The position numbers and the translations under genes are program-made. From an uncultured Candidatus Saccharibacteria bacterium (lineage in GTDB: Bacteria; Patescibacteriota; Saccharimonadia; Saccharimonadales; Saccharimonadaceae), in the NCBI GenBank assembly GCA_946186455.1, contig CAMHNK010000001.1:1-64000 (forward strand): 64,000 nucleotides of DNA. The letters are read 5' to 3'. The notes beneath the pieces are model-generated. The model saw nothing but the letters and a program-made list of their open reading frames with translations. It was not told the origin of the DNA and searched no databases. Positions 16,849-28,179 of this stretch are shown here, one piece after another; the stretch's first letter is position 1; every line of letters starts with the position of its first letter.

Positions 16849-18285
16849 GTGAAGAAAATCATAATTTCTAAACTTTTTTTGTATAGATATCGGTTTGTGG
16901 TTGGTTATATTTTGCTAGGAGCAGCCTTCATTTTTCTGCTGTTCTTACTGCCTTTGTTCGCGCAAACTGGGCTATCCGCAGCCGAAATGAATTCGGCGAC
17001 TTCATCTTATGAACTTAATTGGGACTCACCAACTACTGGCGATTTAGTCGACGTTCCGTATCGTGCGCTTCAGAAAGTTTCCATTATGTTATTCGGTTTA
17101 ACACCATACGCGATAAAGCTACCGAGTATTTTAGTCGGTCTAATCCTTGGTTTGCTACTTATTCTTCTGCTCAACCGTTGGTTTAAGAGCAATGTGTCGC
17201 TTCTCGCATCTTGTCTCGTCGTTTTATCGACGCCATTCTTGTTCCTAGCGGGGAATGGTACACCACTCATTATGATTGTATTCTGGCCAACGCTCTTACT
17301 CTGGCTTGGATCAAAAATCCAGGGCGAGAAAAGACCGAAACCGATGTATTCATTATTATTTGCGGTAGCAATGCTACTCTCAATTTTCACACCATACATG
17401 CTCTACTTTGCTGCCTTTTGTATAATCTTTGTATTCTTGCAACCACATCTGCGTTTCGTGATTAAGAGCTTGCCAAGATTACCGCTTTCAATCGTGTCAG
17501 CACTAATCATCGCTGGCATGGCAACACTGATTATTAATATCATACATCAGCCAGAAGTATTACCTGAACTCTTAACGGCTAAAGATTTTTCATTCTCGCA
17601 TTTCTTCCACAACATTGCGATGGGGGTCACGCCAGTCTTCCTGTGGGATGGTTCACTCGAGAGCGTCTTTATGACTCCGCTAGTTGGGCTCCCGACTTTA
17701 GCACTCGCATTGGTCGGCTTATTCTCGACTACTAAGGGCTTCTTTGCGTCGAGGAACATGATTGCTTCGCTATTATTCCTATTTACTATCCTAATCACTG
17801 GCTTTAATCCGGATGCCGTAATCTTCTTGATTCTACCGCTTGCCATTCTGATTGCGCATGGCTTAAAGTATTTACTCGAAAAATGGTATGGGCTCTTCCC
17901 AGAAAACCCGTACGCTCGGATTGCCGCAATTGTCCCGCTCGCTATTTTGTTTACTGCGATTATCCTACCAAGTTTATTACAGTACGTGTATGGCTATCGT
18001 TACAACCCAAATGTAGTGGGTCAATTCTCACAGGAACTCTCGATCATTAGAAAGAACTTAAAAGACGAGACCTTGCTCGTCGACCCAGATAATTATATAT
18101 TCTATAAGATTCTCGAGGATTCTACTGATATTATTGTTGATTGTGACTACGATGAAATGCCAGCGAGACTGGCTTCTATGAATGCGTCGATTGAAGATGA
18201 GAATTACACGCTGGAGCGCATTATTACGTCCCCTATGCGCGAGAATTCTGATATAATATATCTATATACGGTAAAAGGAGAATAA
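16849..18285 (+). CDS. Polytopic membrane protein, possible GT-C glycosyltransferase
   Basis: 478 aa with roughly 10-11 membrane helices. A first extracellular loop after helix 1 contains ELNWDSPTTGDLVDVPYRAL, in the position where GT39/ArnT-like enzymes have their acidic catalytic loop, and the C-terminus is a small soluble domain. GTG 16849 starts 6 nt after TATAAT and no ATG is available in frame nearby. The GT-C assignment is an inference from topology; a flippase or unknown membrane enzyme is possible. It lies 1 bp before ybaB. Confidence 0.55.
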   Translation: MKKIIISKLFLYRYRFVVGYILLGAAFIFLLFLLPLFAQTGLSAAEMNSATSSYELNWDSPTTGDLVDVPYRALQKVSIMLFGLTPYAIKLPSILVGLILGLLLILLLNRWFKSNVSLLASCLVVLSTPFLFLAGNGTPLIMIVFWPTLLLWLGSKIQGEKRPKPMYSLLFAVAMLLSIFTPYMLYFAAFCIIFVFLQPHLRFVIKSLPRLPLSIVSALIIAGMATLIINIIHQPEVLPELLTAKDFSFSHFFHNIAMGVTPVFLWDGSLESVFMTPLVGLPTLALALVGLFSTTKGFFASRNMIASLLFLFTILITGFNPDAVIFLILPLAILIAHGLKYLLEKWYGLFPENPYARIAAIVPLAILFTAIILPSLLQYVYGYRYNPNVVGQFSQELSIIRKNLKDETLLVDPDNYIFYKILEDSTDIIVDCDYDEMPARLASMNASIEDENYTLERIITSPMRENSDIIYLYTVKGE

Positions 18286-18286
18286 T

Positions 18287-18583
18287 ATGGGTCAGACTAT
18301 GGACCAGATGAAGCTCTTGAATCAGCTTCGCAAAGCACAAAAAGAACTTAAGAATGAAATCGTTGAAGTCGAAGCCGGTGATGGCGCAGTCGTAATTCAG
18401 ATTAATGGTGAACTAAAAGTCAAAAAAGTCAAAATCGATCCAGAGAAAGTCGATCTCGATGATATTCATGAACTTGAGCGTTGGATTGAGAACTGTATGC
18501 GCGATGGCTTTGCGAAAGCTCAGGAAATTGCAACCGAAAAAATGAAACCTTTGATGGGTGGCCTCGGCAACCTCGGAATGTAG
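18287..18583 (+). CDS. ybaB: YbaB/EbfC nucleoid-associated protein
   Basis: 98 aa. MDQMKLLNQLRKAQKELKNE forms the N-terminal helix, followed by the beta hairpin with VVIQINGELKVKKVKID and the C-terminal helix ending in KMKPLMGGLGNLGM. It binds DNA as a dimer. AAAGGAGA precedes the ATG. It is directly upstream of recR, the common ybaB-recR order (often dnaX-ybaB-recR). Confidence 0.93.
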   Translation: MGQTMDQMKLLNQLRKAQKELKNEIVEVEAGDGAVVIQINGELKVKKVKIDPEKVDLDDIHELERWIENCMRDGFAKAQEIATEKMKPLMGGLGNLGM

Positions 18584-18584
18584 A

Positions 18585-19190
18585 ATGCTCCCGAAGGCGC
18601 TCATCGATACGATTAATGCGCTTGGAATGCTCCCAGGCGTGGGTCCAAGAACGGCGGAAAGATATGCCTATTATCTTTTTAAATCTAATTCAAAAATCTC
18701 GGAACAAATTGCCGATGCACTTTCAAATTTGCATGACAAGGTTAAATCCTGTCCGGTGACTTTCGCTTTAATTGATGCGGACGAAGAACTATCACCACTC
18801 TACACTGATCCTAAGCGTGATAAAAAGACCGTACTCGTTGTAGAAGAGCCACTGGATATTTTTGCGATTGAAGCGACGCATGGTTACCACGGCACTTATC
18901 ACGTGCTAGGTGGTGCTGTCTCGCCAATTGATGGCATTACGCCAGACCAGCTCCATATTAAGGAGCTCACCGAGCGCGTCAAGAAGGATAAAGTTGAAGA
19001 AGTGATTATTGCGACTAACCCTTCCGTAGAGGGTGAATCAACGGCGCTTTTGCTTGAAAAAGTTTTACATGAAGTGGAGCCAAAACTAAAACTTACTCGT
19101 CTCGCACGAGGCTTACCGCTTGGCGTCGATATCTCCTATGCCGACCAAGTGACGATTAGTGCGGCCTTAGAGCACCGCACTGATCTTTAA
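18585..19190 (+). CDS. recR: Recombination protein RecR lacking the zinc finger
   Basis: 201 aa from ATG 18585, one base after the ybaB stop. HhH region LGMLPGVGPRTAERYAYYL, Toprim domain VLVVEEPLDIFAIE and NPSVEGESTALLL are intact. The zinc module is degenerate: canonical CxxC...CxxC reads CPVT...SPLY, so only one of four cysteines is left, although the following DPKRD is preserved. It acts with RecO/RecF in gap repair. Its 3' end overlaps the convergent acyl-CoA ligase by 4 bp. Confidence 0.93.
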   Translation: MLPKALIDTINALGMLPGVGPRTAERYAYYLFKSNSKISEQIADALSNLHDKVKSCPVTFALIDADEELSPLYTDPKRDKKTVLVVEEPLDIFAIEATHGYHGTYHVLGGAVSPIDGITPDQLHIKELTERVKKDKVEEVIIATNPSVEGESTALLLEKVLHEVEPKLKLTRLARGLPLGVDISYADQVTISAALEHRTDL

Positions 19191-20917
19191 TACTTTTCTA
19201 GTGCCTTGAAATCAACTTTGGCGAGTTTGGTCTTTGGTAACTCTGGCAGGAAACGAATCTCGCGTGGTATCTCGTATTTAGCGAGATACTTTTTGTAGAT
19301 GTTGGCTAAATCTTTTTTGATGGCGCGCTCGGAAGCTTTATCTTTTGCCACGATAAAGACGACGACTTTCTCGCCACGAAGTTTGTCTTCACGACCAACT
19401 ACGGCACAGGCAGAAACTAGATTGCATTTCAAGGTGACATCTTCGATATTGGCCGGATAGATATTGTAGCCGTTTGAAATAATCATACGCTTTAAGCGCG
19501 AACGGAAGTGAATCACGCCACGCTCATCGGCGTAGCCAATATCGCCAGTGCGGAGATATTTCTTGCCGCCAACCATAATAAAGGCTTCTTCAGTTTCTTT
19601 TGGCTTGTTTAAGTATTCCTTCATAACGGCGAGGCCACGAACCAGGATTTCGCCGTCATTTCCGAGTTTGGCTTCTTTCTTGGTTTTTAGATCCATAATA
19701 ACCACTTCGTTATCTGGCAACGGATAACCAATCACGTCTGGTTCTTCCGCGACACTCCTTGGTGAGAAGATGAAGCCGCCGGAAGCTTCGGTAAGACCAT
19801 AGCCATTTTCAATAATAGCTTTCGAACCATGAGCTTTCAAGAAATCATTAATCTTTTCCTTGCTCGTCATACTAATCATGTCGCCACCAGACACGACGAA
19901 ACGGACGTTCTTTAATTCATTTTTCTTGAATTTAATCTTAGTGAGATATTCAAAGACGGTTGGAACGCCGACTAGGATATTGATTTTATATTTTGTGATG
20001 TATTTTTTAAGCTTCTTGGCATTGAACTGTGGAATCAAAACGACGCGGGAACCGAAATAAAGTGGCATGTGAAGACAACAACCAAGACCAAAGGCGTGGA
20101 AGTTTGGCAGGAAAGATAGATAAGCGTTCTCGGCCTTTAGTAACTCTGGCACTAAGTATTTAGCGCCAAGCGTCTGCGCGTTGAAGTTGAGGTTTGTAAG
20201 AATAGCGCCCTTTGGTTTACCAGTAGAACCGCCGGAGTAGAGAATCACGGCTGGGTCTTTGCTATTCACACGAGCGTGTGGATTGCCGATAAATTTGTCG
20301 GCACGATTTAGGAATTTGTCCCAAGTAATAATCTTCTGGTCGGTCTTAATATGGTTTTTGCGGCCTTTTGTGAGTTTATAAATCACGCGAACAGCAAGGT
20401 CCATTGAACGGGTGGCCGAAACTACGACGACTTGTTCGAGATTGGTGTTCTTGATAATCGCTTCGACTTTCGGATAAGTGATGTCGATACAAAGCATGAT
20501 TCTAGAACCAGCATCATTTACATATTCTTCGATTTCTTTTTCGGAAGAGAGCGGATGTACCATGTTCGCGACGGCACCGATTTCGTTAATCGCATAGAAC
20601 ATATAAACCGCTTCTGGGGTATTTGGCATACAAACGGTAATGCGATCGCCTTTTTTAGCGCCAGCTTCCTTAAGAGCAGCGGCGACTTTATTAATCTTTT
20701 TGATTAATTCTTTGTAAGTGATTTTGATATCGAAATAATCGAGTGCGACATTGTGTGGCCATTTACAAGAAGCCTCGTAAACTGCGTCGTACATACCGCC
20801 GTCAAAATATTCAATATCTTTTGGTAATTTTTCGATATAGCCATACTTGGCACGTTCGAGCTTCATATCGAGGGTGCGAAGAGCATGCTTTATCTTACTA
20901 TAGACATATTCGAGCAT
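19187..20917 (-). CDS. AMP-dependent long-chain acyl-CoA synthetase-like ligase
   Basis: 576 aa adenylate-forming enzyme. AMP-binding signature LYSGGSTGKPKGAIL, NGYGLTEASGG, YLRTGDIGY and the hinge FRSRLKRMIISNGYNIYP are all present; KTKLAKVDF near the C-terminus holds the adenylation lysine. It likely activates free fatty acids taken from the environment. The divergent neighbour is cdsA, so the locus looks like phospholipid assembly from scavenged chains. ATG 20917 lies 7 nt after TGG-TAAAAT on this strand. Confidence 0.85.
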   Translation of the reverse strand: MLEYVYSKIKHALRTLDMKLERAKYGYIEKLPKDIEYFDGGMYDAVYEASCKWPHNVALDYFDIKITYKELIKKINKVAAALKEAGAKKGDRITVCMPNTPEAVYMFYAINEIGAVANMVHPLSSEKEIEEYVNDAGSRIMLCIDITYPKVEAIIKNTNLEQVVVVSATRSMDLAVRVIYKLTKGRKNHIKTDQKIITWDKFLNRADKFIGNPHARVNSKDPAVILYSGGSTGKPKGAILTNLNFNAQTLGAKYLVPELLKAENAYLSFLPNFHAFGLGCCLHMPLYFGSRVVLIPQFNAKKLKKYITKYKINILVGVPTVFEYLTKIKFKKNELKNVRFVVSGGDMISMTSKEKINDFLKAHGSKAIIENGYGLTEASGGFIFSPRSVAEEPDVIGYPLPDNEVVIMDLKTKKEAKLGNDGEILVRGLAVMKEYLNKPKETEEAFIMVGGKKYLRTGDIGYADERGVIHFRSRLKRMIISNGYNIYPANIEDVTLKCNLVSACAVVGREDKLRGEKVVVFIVAKDKASERAIKKDLANIYKKYLAKYEIPREIRFLPELPKTKLAKVDFKALEKY

Positions 20918-20967
20918 AATATATATTTTACCATTTTTTAGTGGTATTTGGTGTATAATGTGGATAT
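20918..20967. promoter_or_regulatory. Divergent leaderless promoters, acyl ligase / cdsA
   Basis: A 50-bp gap carries TAAAAT on the minus strand (20925-20930) and TATAAT on the plus strand (20954-20959), each 7-8 nt from its start codon. Confidence 0.7.
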
Positions 20968-21651
20968 ATGGACAAGAATTTCAGGGTGAGGGTAATCTGT
21001 GGGCTGGGGATGTTCATTGTTGCACTCGTAGCATTATATACTTTTGATAGTATCCCATTTAAAATCATCTATGGTTTATTCGCGCTGATTTCAGCGATTG
21101 AATTAATCTCATTCTTCTGGCGCAAAATCAGTTTCTGGCACGTGCTACTCGCGATTATTGAAATAGTTTTCTTAGTTTGCTCTTCAATTTGGGTCGCCAA
21201 AGTCGATCGTTATCATTTCTGGTATATTATTCTCGGCGTTTGCGGCTACGACATTTTCGCTTATCTACTTGGTAAAGCCTTTGGTGGCAAGATTTTTAAG
21301 AAATCTCGTCCGTTCCCACACATTTCGAAGAACAAGACCTGGGAGGGAACTTTTCTTGGGCTTTTGATGTCGTTTCTCATGTGTCTTACAATGATGCTGA
21401 TTCGCGGCACCTTTGAGTTTGATTGGATTTATCTGCTCTGTGGCCCGCTCGCACTCGTCGGCGATCTTTACGAAAGCTTCTTAAAGCGTCGCTTTAAGGT
21501 TAAAGATTCAAACGAAATCCTGATTAAGAACAAAGTCTTTGAAAAGATCGAAATGGTGATTGGTGGCACAGAAGGTCACGGCGGCTATCTGGACCGCATT
21601 GATTCAACGGCATTTACGACGACTATTTTATTATTGATTTCCATCCTTTAA
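20968..21651 (+). CDS. cdsA: Phosphatidate cytidylyltransferase (CDP-diacylglycerol synthase)
   Basis: 227 aa, with about six N-terminal and central membrane helices. The C-terminal signature is recognisable: GPLALVGDLYESFLKRRFKV ... GGHGGYLDRIDS matches the CdsA pattern (GDLxxSxxKRxxxxKD...GGxxDRxDS). It makes CDP-diacylglycerol, the substrate of the convergent pgsA. At 227 aa it is a shortened form. Its 3' end overlaps pgsA by 29 bp. Confidence 0.9.
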   Translation: MDKNFRVRVICGLGMFIVALVALYTFDSIPFKIIYGLFALISAIELISFFWRKISFWHVLLAIIEIVFLVCSSIWVAKVDRYHFWYIILGVCGYDIFAYLLGKAFGGKIFKKSRPFPHISKNKTWEGTFLGLLMSFLMCLTMMLIRGTFEFDWIYLLCGPLALVGDLYESFLKRRFKVKDSNEILIKNKVFEKIEMVIGGTEGHGGYLDRIDSTAFTTTILLLISIL

Positions 21652-22183
21652 CGAGATATTCCAAGCCGGAAATCACCGTAAGAACCAGGACGATAATTAG
21701 CAATGCGAAATTGATATTGGCAAATATTTCTGAGCCAATAATTTTGTTTAGCAGAATGAGTGACAGCGTAATCATTTGCACCATGGTTTTGGCTTTGCCG
21801 GTTTTTGATGCAGCGAGGGTAATATCTTTTTTGGCTTCCATCATACGAACGCCATCCACCATGAAATCGCGCACGATAATAATTGCAAAGAGCCAAATTG
21901 GTACGAGATTTTGATAGGTGAGGGCAAGGAAAGTGAGATTAACTAGCATTTTGTCGGCTAGGGGATCGAGAAAGGCGCCGAGGTCCGTCACTTGTTTGTT
22001 TTTGCGGGCAAGGTAGCCGTCGACAAAATCAGTCACCGATGCCACGATGAAGAATGCGAGTGTCAGAATCTTGGCCGGAAGATTATCAAAAAAGATTAGA
22101 ACAAAAAGCGGGATTACCAGAATCACCCTGATTAGAGTCAGGATGGTTGGGAGATTAATAATATTAGTCTTCTTTTTGGTCAT
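21623..22183 (-). CDS. pgsA: CDP-diacylglycerol-glycerol-3-phosphate 3-phosphatidyltransferase
   Basis: 186 aa integral membrane enzyme. It contains the complete CDP-alcohol phosphotransferase signature DG-x2-AR-x8-G-x3-D-x3-D (VDGYLARK ... GAFLDPLADK). Start ATG 22183 (MTKKKTN) was preferred over the ORF-track TTG at 22234, which lies deep in the upstream gene; it overlaps that gene by 20 bp. Makes phosphatidylglycerol phosphate from the CdsA product. Confidence 0.92.
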   Translation of the reverse strand: MTKKKTNIINLPTILTLIRVILVIPLFVLIFFDNLPAKILTLAFFIVASVTDFVDGYLARKNKQVTDLGAFLDPLADKMLVNLTFLALTYQNLVPIWLFAIIIVRDFMVDGVRMMEAKKDITLAASKTGKAKTMVQMITLSLILLNKIIGSEIFANINFALLIIVLVLTVISGLEYLVKGWKSIIK

Positions 22184-22616
22184 TTGGAGTAAGATTTCTT
22201 CTATGATCAACTTTCCAGGCGCGGATTTTAGCAAATCTCGCCGCTAGAACATCAGTCGAGTATTTGTCGCCAAGCATCACGGTCTCTTCGGTTGTAAAAT
22301 GATATTCATCCATCGCTTCGGTGAGCTTAGTGCTAAATGGTTTGTGGGCCCACCAAACACATGGCACACCAATCGGTTTGCAGAATTTTTGCATCATCTT
22401 CTTGCGACCATTATTTGAGATAATTACAACTTTAACGCCAGCTTTATGGCAGCCTTCAATCCATTTGACTAATTCTTCGGCTGGCTCTTTCTCGGAATGA
22501 AGTCTCAGAGTGTTATCGAGATCACAAAGTAAAAGCTTCACGCCCTCATTCACGAGGATATCTGGCGTTACGTCTTCGAATTTTTCAAACTTTTTGTCTG
22601 CTTTTATCGAGTTCAT
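22164..22616 (-). CDS. YqeG/GEP4-type HAD phosphatase (probable PGP phosphatase)
   Basis: 150 aa HAD superfamily III protein. Motif I DLDNTL, motif II ISNNG, motif III lysine in HKPF, motif IV GDKYSTDV. These fit the YqeG family, related to yeast GEP4 and plant PGPP1, which dephosphorylate phosphatidylglycerol phosphate. Its overlap with pgsA makes that activity likely here: the operon would supply consecutive steps of phosphatidylglycerol synthesis. ATG 22616 lies 6 nt after TGC-TAAAAT. Confidence 0.82.
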   Translation of the reverse strand: MNSIKADKKFEKFEDVTPDILVNEGVKLLLCDLDNTLRLHSEKEPAEELVKWIEGCHKAGVKVVIISNNGRKKMMQKFCKPIGVPCVWWAHKPFSTKLTEAMDEYHFTTEETVMLGDKYSTDVLAARFAKIRAWKVDHRRNLTPNDQKED

Positions 22617-22662
22617 GCAATAATTTTAGCACAAAAAACCGATATGTTATAATATATATTGT

Positions 22663-23652
22663 ATGTATCAGAGATTTACGGATTTTATTAAAGATAAAAA
22701 CCATATTTGTATTATTCAAGCCGAAAACCCGGATGGCGACTCGCTCGGCTCGGCTTTTGCGCTCGATTATTTACTGACCGGCAAAGAGGTGACTCTGTAC
22801 TGCCCGGTGGATATTCCAAAGTATTTACACTATTTTGCGGATTGGTCGAGAGTGACCAATGAATTTGATTACCGTGCCGATGGTTATATTATTGTTGATA
22901 CGGCCGCCGAAGTTTTGCTTTCGAAGTTGCTCGATGATTCGGCGATTAAAAACCGTTTGTATTCAGCGCCAGTACTTGTGATTGATCATCATGAAACGGA
23001 AGATGATTTAAACTTCCCGCACGAAAGCATCATTGAAGTCCGCCCAGCTTGCGCGGAACTTATTTACGAGATTGCTGTCGATCAGAAAATGGAACTTGGG
23101 ATTGAGGCCACCGAAGCGATTTTCCAAGGGATTCTGTCGGATACTCTAGGACTTACTAGCACTTCCGTGACGGCGAGGACTTTCGAGATTGCATCTGAAC
23201 TCACGAAACTCGGTGCGGTGGTGTCAGACCTCGAAGAGCGTCGCCGTGAATTCATGAAGAAATCACCGCGCATCCTTGATTACAAAGCCGATCTGATTAA
23301 GCGCATTGATTACTCGCTCGACGGGGAACTCGCAACCGTCCATATTCCATGGGACGATATCCGCGAATATTCTGACGAATACAACCCGAATGTATTAATT
23401 CTTGAAGAGCTCCGTTTAGTGGAAGGCGTGAAGGTAGCCGTCGCGATTAAGACTTATCCAGACGGCAAGGTCACGGGCAAGATTCGCTGTGGTGTTGGCA
23501 GCGGTATCGCCGAGAAAATCGCTGGCTACTTTGGTGGCGGCGGTCATCCATATGCGGCTGGATTTAGAACCTATGATACGAATTACGAAGAAGTTTTGGC
23601 TGATTTAGTAAACATCATCCCAGGACTGCTCGCGGAGGCCGAGAATGAGTAA
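22663..23652 (+). CDS. DHH family phosphoesterase (NrnA-like oligoribonuclease/pAp phosphatase)
   Basis: 329 aa. DHH domain: QAENPDGDSLGSAFAL, a VDTA motif, then VIDHHETEDD. DHHA1 domain ends with EKIAGYFGGGGHPYAAGF. NrnA-like proteins degrade nanoRNA and in some species pAp or cyclic dinucleotides; which substrate applies here is not visible. Probably leaderless (TATAAT 9 nt before ATG). It overlaps the following hydrolase by 8 bp. Confidence 0.88.
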   Translation: MYQRFTDFIKDKNHICIIQAENPDGDSLGSAFALDYLLTGKEVTLYCPVDIPKYLHYFADWSRVTNEFDYRADGYIIVDTAAEVLLSKLLDDSAIKNRLYSAPVLVIDHHETEDDLNFPHESIIEVRPACAELIYEIAVDQKMELGIEATEAIFQGILSDTLGLTSTSVTARTFEIASELTKLGAVVSDLEERRREFMKKSPRILDYKADLIKRIDYSLDGELATVHIPWDDIREYSDEYNPNVLILEELRLVEGVKVAVAIKTYPDGKVTGKIRCGVGSGIAEKIAGYFGGGGHPYAAGFRTYDTNYEEVLADLVNIIPGLLAEAENE

Positions 23653-24373
23653 ACTAGAGTTACACAAAGCCTATGATTTTTCATCTTCCGATCATCCGGC
23701 TTTTACGGCAGTATTTATCCATGGGATTGCCGCAAACTGGCAATCTTACGAGCACGCGCTGGCATTTTTTAAGAAAGATGAAAAGATTAACGCGAGACTC
23801 GTGGCTTTTGATTTGCTCGGGGCTGGCGATTCTCTTAAATCCGATCGGCTAGAATACACTTACGACGAACAACTCGAAGCAATCAAGAATTCCATTAAGG
23901 CCGCTAAAATCAGGACACCGTTTGTCTTGGTCGGGCATTCAATGGGAACTTTTATTTCTGCGCGTTTCGCTTCGAAGAATCCTGACATGGTGAAGCGACT
24001 GATTCTGGTTTCGCCACCGGTTTACACGAAGGAAGATTTAGCCAATCCAGCCTTTGCCGCCGCGATAAAAGTTTTTGAAGATGCGGTGAGCGTCAAAGAC
24101 AAAACTATCGTGAATGAAAAATCTTTCCAAAACTCAATGAAAAACATCGTGATGGATCCAAAAAACTATGACGTACTGGTTGGTCTTGATCTTCCAATCG
24201 ATATGATTATAGGCGATCTTGATAAATTCATCGCTTCTTACAATTTACCGAGGATTAAGCACGTGAATCATAATATTAAGATTCATCACACGCCAAGTCA
24301 TCACGGTGTTTCACACGAGAAGTATTATATAATGGCAAAACTGCTGGAGGAGGAGACCAATGAAGCTTTATAA
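23645..24373 (+). CDS. Alpha/beta hydrolase
   Basis: 242 aa. Oxyanion loop FIHGIAANWQSY, nucleophile elbow GHSMG, candidate acid in IIGDLDKF and catalytic histidine in SHHGVSHEK. Substrate unknown. It is sandwiched between nrnA-like and cysS with 8-bp and 14-bp overlaps, so all three are translated from one message; no functional link is obvious. Confidence 0.85.
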   Translation: MSKLELHKAYDFSSSDHPAFTAVFIHGIAANWQSYEHALAFFKKDEKINARLVAFDLLGAGDSLKSDRLEYTYDEQLEAIKNSIKAAKIRTPFVLVGHSMGTFISARFASKNPDMVKRLILVSPPVYTKEDLANPAFAAAIKVFEDAVSVKDKTIVNEKSFQNSMKNIVMDPKNYDVLVGLDLPIDMIIGDLDKFIASYNLPRIKHVNHNIKIHHTPSHHGVSHEKYYIMAKLLEEETNEAL

Positions 24374-25703
24374 TACCGCGTCAAAAGAAATCGAGGAATT
24401 CAAGCCGATCGAAGAAGTGGTGAGGATTTATACTTGTGGTCCAACCGTTTATAATTTCCAGCACATCGGTAACTATGCTTCTTATATTTATTGGGATTTA
24501 CTCGTCCGCACTCTCAAGGCCAACGGCTACCAAGTGAAGCGCGTTCTTAACCTCACAGATGTTGGACATCTTACTTCCGATGGCGATGAAGGCGAAGATA
24601 AACTCGAAAAAGGTGCTGCCCGCGAAGGGAAGAGCGTTTACGAAATCGCCGATATGTATTCAAATGACTTCTTAAAGAATTTCCGCAATCTACATTTAAC
24701 CGAGCCGGATGTAATTGCGAAGGCCACTGATTACATCGATGCCGATATGAAGGCAGTTGACAAAATGACAGAAAATGGTTTTACTTATGAAACCGAAGAT
24801 GGAATTTATTTCGATACTAGTAAGTTTGATGGCTATGCTGATTTCGCGAGACTAGATCTAAAAGGCCTCCAGGCCGGTGCGAGAGTTGGCTTTAATGACG
24901 AGAAACGGAACGTCTCAGATTTTGCCGTTTGGAAGTTTATCAAACCCGGCGAGAAACACGCCATGCGTTGGGATTATCTTGGTCGTCCAGGTTATCCGGG
25001 TTGGCACCTTGAGTGTTCTACGATTATCCACGAAGAACTTGGTGAACCGATTGACATCCATACTGGCGGCATCGATCATATCCCAATCCACCATACCAAC
25101 GAAATTGCGCAGTCATTTGCGCTTTCTGGCAAGCCGCTTGCCAATGTTTGGCTCCACGCCAATTTCATTACGATTGACGGTGAAAAGATTTCAAAGTCGC
25201 TCGGGAATGTTTATCTTTTAACTGACCTTGACGGGCGTGGTTTTAAGCCACTCGATTACAAGATGTGGGTGCTCCAGGGTCACTATCAGGGAACTCGTAA
25301 TTTTACTTTTGAGAGCCTAGAAGCCGCAAAACAAAGAAGACTGAACTGGCGGAATCGCATCGCGCTTTGCTATCAAAAAGACGTAAAAAGCGACGATGGA
25401 ATATACGAAAAAGTATTGAATGCCGTGAATGAGAATCTAAACTCCGCCGAAGCCTTTGCGATTATTGATTCAGCGACGATTGGTCTAGATGATTGGAAGA
25501 AAATCGATGAACTATTTGGATTAGACCTAATTGAAGGTACCAAAAATATTGATGACGACACGCAGGAACTAATCAAGAAGCGCGACGAGGCTCGTGCGAA
25601 TAAAGACTGGGCAACTTCGGATGAGATGCGCGACGAGCTCGCGAAGAAAAATATTGCCGTCAAGGATACCCCAGACGGCAGCATTTGGCAATACTTAGCT
25701 TAA
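24360..25703 (+). CDS. cysS: Cysteinyl-tRNA synthetase
   Basis: 447 aa class I synthetase. Zn ligands are visible at YTCGPTVY, GWHLECST and HHTNE. The HIGH motif reads HIGN and the KMSKS motif KISKS. The C-terminal anticodon region is slightly short but complete (DTPDGSIWQYL end). It overlaps the upstream hydrolase by 14 bp, a likely coupled start preceded by GGAGGAG. Confidence 0.95.
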   Translation: MKLYNTASKEIEEFKPIEEVVRIYTCGPTVYNFQHIGNYASYIYWDLLVRTLKANGYQVKRVLNLTDVGHLTSDGDEGEDKLEKGAAREGKSVYEIADMYSNDFLKNFRNLHLTEPDVIAKATDYIDADMKAVDKMTENGFTYETEDGIYFDTSKFDGYADFARLDLKGLQAGARVGFNDEKRNVSDFAVWKFIKPGEKHAMRWDYLGRPGYPGWHLECSTIIHEELGEPIDIHTGGIDHIPIHHTNEIAQSFALSGKPLANVWLHANFITIDGEKISKSLGNVYLLTDLDGRGFKPLDYKMWVLQGHYQGTRNFTFESLEAAKQRRLNWRNRIALCYQKDVKSDDGIYEKVLNAVNENLNSAEAFAIIDSATIGLDDWKKIDELFGLDLIEGTKNIDDDTQELIKKRDEARANKDWATSDEMRDELAKKNIAVKDTPDGSIWQYLA

Positions 25704-25704
25704 A

Positions 25705-25980
25705 TTATTTCTCACGGAGGAAATCACGTACTTCGTGATAGTAGTAAGCCGTACCAATCATGAATGATACGATGAAAACGCCAAGTGCAGAATAAAAAGC
25801 AATGTACGAAGACGTTTCTGGTTTAATAAATAACACGATCATGAAACCAAACATCGCAAGAAATGACAAAATTGGAATAAAATAGGCGACGAAGAATGCC
25901 GTGCGTCCGTATAAAGTTTTATGGAAATCATTAAAGGCTTTACGCATGCCTTGAATATCAAGTTTATAAATACTGCTCAT
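25705..25980 (-). CDS. Small two-helix membrane protein
   Basis: 91 aa, two hydrophobic helices (AFFVAYFIPILSFLAMFGFMIV and IAFYSALGVFIVSFMIGTAYY) after a basic amphipathic N-terminus. Unknown function. ATG 25980 lies 6 nt after TGC-TATAAT on this strand. It converges with cysS with a 1-bp gap and no terminator. Confidence 0.7.
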   Translation of the reverse strand: MSSIYKLDIQGMRKAFNDFHKTLYGRTAFFVAYFIPILSFLAMFGFMIVLFIKPETSSYIAFYSALGVFIVSFMIGTAYYYHEVRDFLREK

Positions 25981-26003
25981 GCCTTGATTATAGCATAAGC
26001 GAA

Positions 26004-28177
<2,174 letters not shown>

Positions 28178-28179
28178 TT

